From an uncultured Elusimicrobium sp. (GTDB taxonomy: Bacteria; Elusimicrobiota; Elusimicrobia; Elusimicrobiales; Elusimicrobiaceae): DNA of 6,814 bases. Under the pieces are notes generated by a model. That model did no database searches and had not been told where the DNA came from. It was given only the letters and a program-made list of their open reading frames with translations. Both the position numbers and the translations under genes were made by a program. The stretch lies in the NCBI GenBank assembly GCA_902767385.1, contig CACXHA010000116.1, forward strand, positions 1 through 6,814, given 5' to 3'. Below, piece after piece: positions 6,754-6,814 of the stretch; the stretch's first letter is position 1, and every line of letters begins with the position of its first letter.

Positions 6754-6814
6754 GGGCCTGTAGCTCAGCTGGGAGAGCGCCTGCATGGCATGCAGGAGGT
6801 CGCAAGTTCGATCC
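6754..6814 (+). tRNA. tRNA-Ala, anticodon GGC (cut off by window end)
   Basis: The 5' acceptor strand is GGGCCTG (6754-6760). The D stem is GCTC/GAGC (6763-6766 with 6775-6778). The anticodon stem CCTGC/GCAGG (6780-6784 with 6792-6796) closes the loop ATGGCAT, giving anticodon GGC at 6787-6789, which reads the alanine codons GCC and GCU. The variable loop is AGGTC, followed by the T stem 5' strand GCAAG and loop TTCGATC. The sequence ends one base into the 3' T-stem strand, so the last part of the T stem and the 3' acceptor strand are missing. Confidence 0.95.

Overview
This window looks like an ordinary chromosomal segment of a Gram-negative-type bacterium. A porin with a signal peptide implies an outer membrane. 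All six protein genes lie on the + strand, packed between two tRNA genes: tRNA-Val(GAC) at the left edge and the first part of tRNA-Ala(GGC) at the right edge. Base composition and codon use look even throughout, with no integrase, transposase or CRISPR array. Taxonomy cannot be read directly. The mixture of Chlamydia-like aaxABC genes with non-chlamydial neighbours would fit a lineage such as gut-type Elusimicrobiota, but that is only a guess.

The first unit (about 118-3580) is a self-contained three-gene operon with a good sigma70-type promoter (TTGCAT, 17 bp, TATATT) and a perfect 9-bp GC-rich terminator hairpin. It encodes an OprB-like outer-membrane porin (aaxA-like), a pyruvoyl-dependent arginine decarboxylase (aaxB-like) and an APC-family basic amino acid antiporter (aaxC-like). 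This is the same gene set and order as the arginine-agmatine exchange system characterised in Chlamydia pneumoniae. The expected cycle is: arginine crosses the outer membrane through the porin, is imported by the antiporter, is decarboxylated with consumption of a proton, and agmatine leaves in exchange. That would give acid resistance and/or arginine depletion of the surroundings.

The second unit (3630-6711) holds rmuC (a membrane-anchored coiled-coil protein with a PD-(D/E)XK-like core), a PLP-dependent threonine aldolase/beta-eliminating-lyase family enzyme, and nfo (endonuclease IV with all nine metal ligands). The last two genes overlap by 35 nt. Two of the three products concern DNA maintenance. 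No terminator is visible after nfo; 42 nt later tRNA-Ala begins behind its own well-formed promoter.

The points most worth attention are the intact aaxABC operon outside an evident chlamydial context, a strong hairpin in the early codons of the antiporter gene, a recurrent SD-TTTTT-ATG start context, and the divergent N-terminal motif of the threonine aldolase homologue. There is no gene-free stretch over 300 bases.
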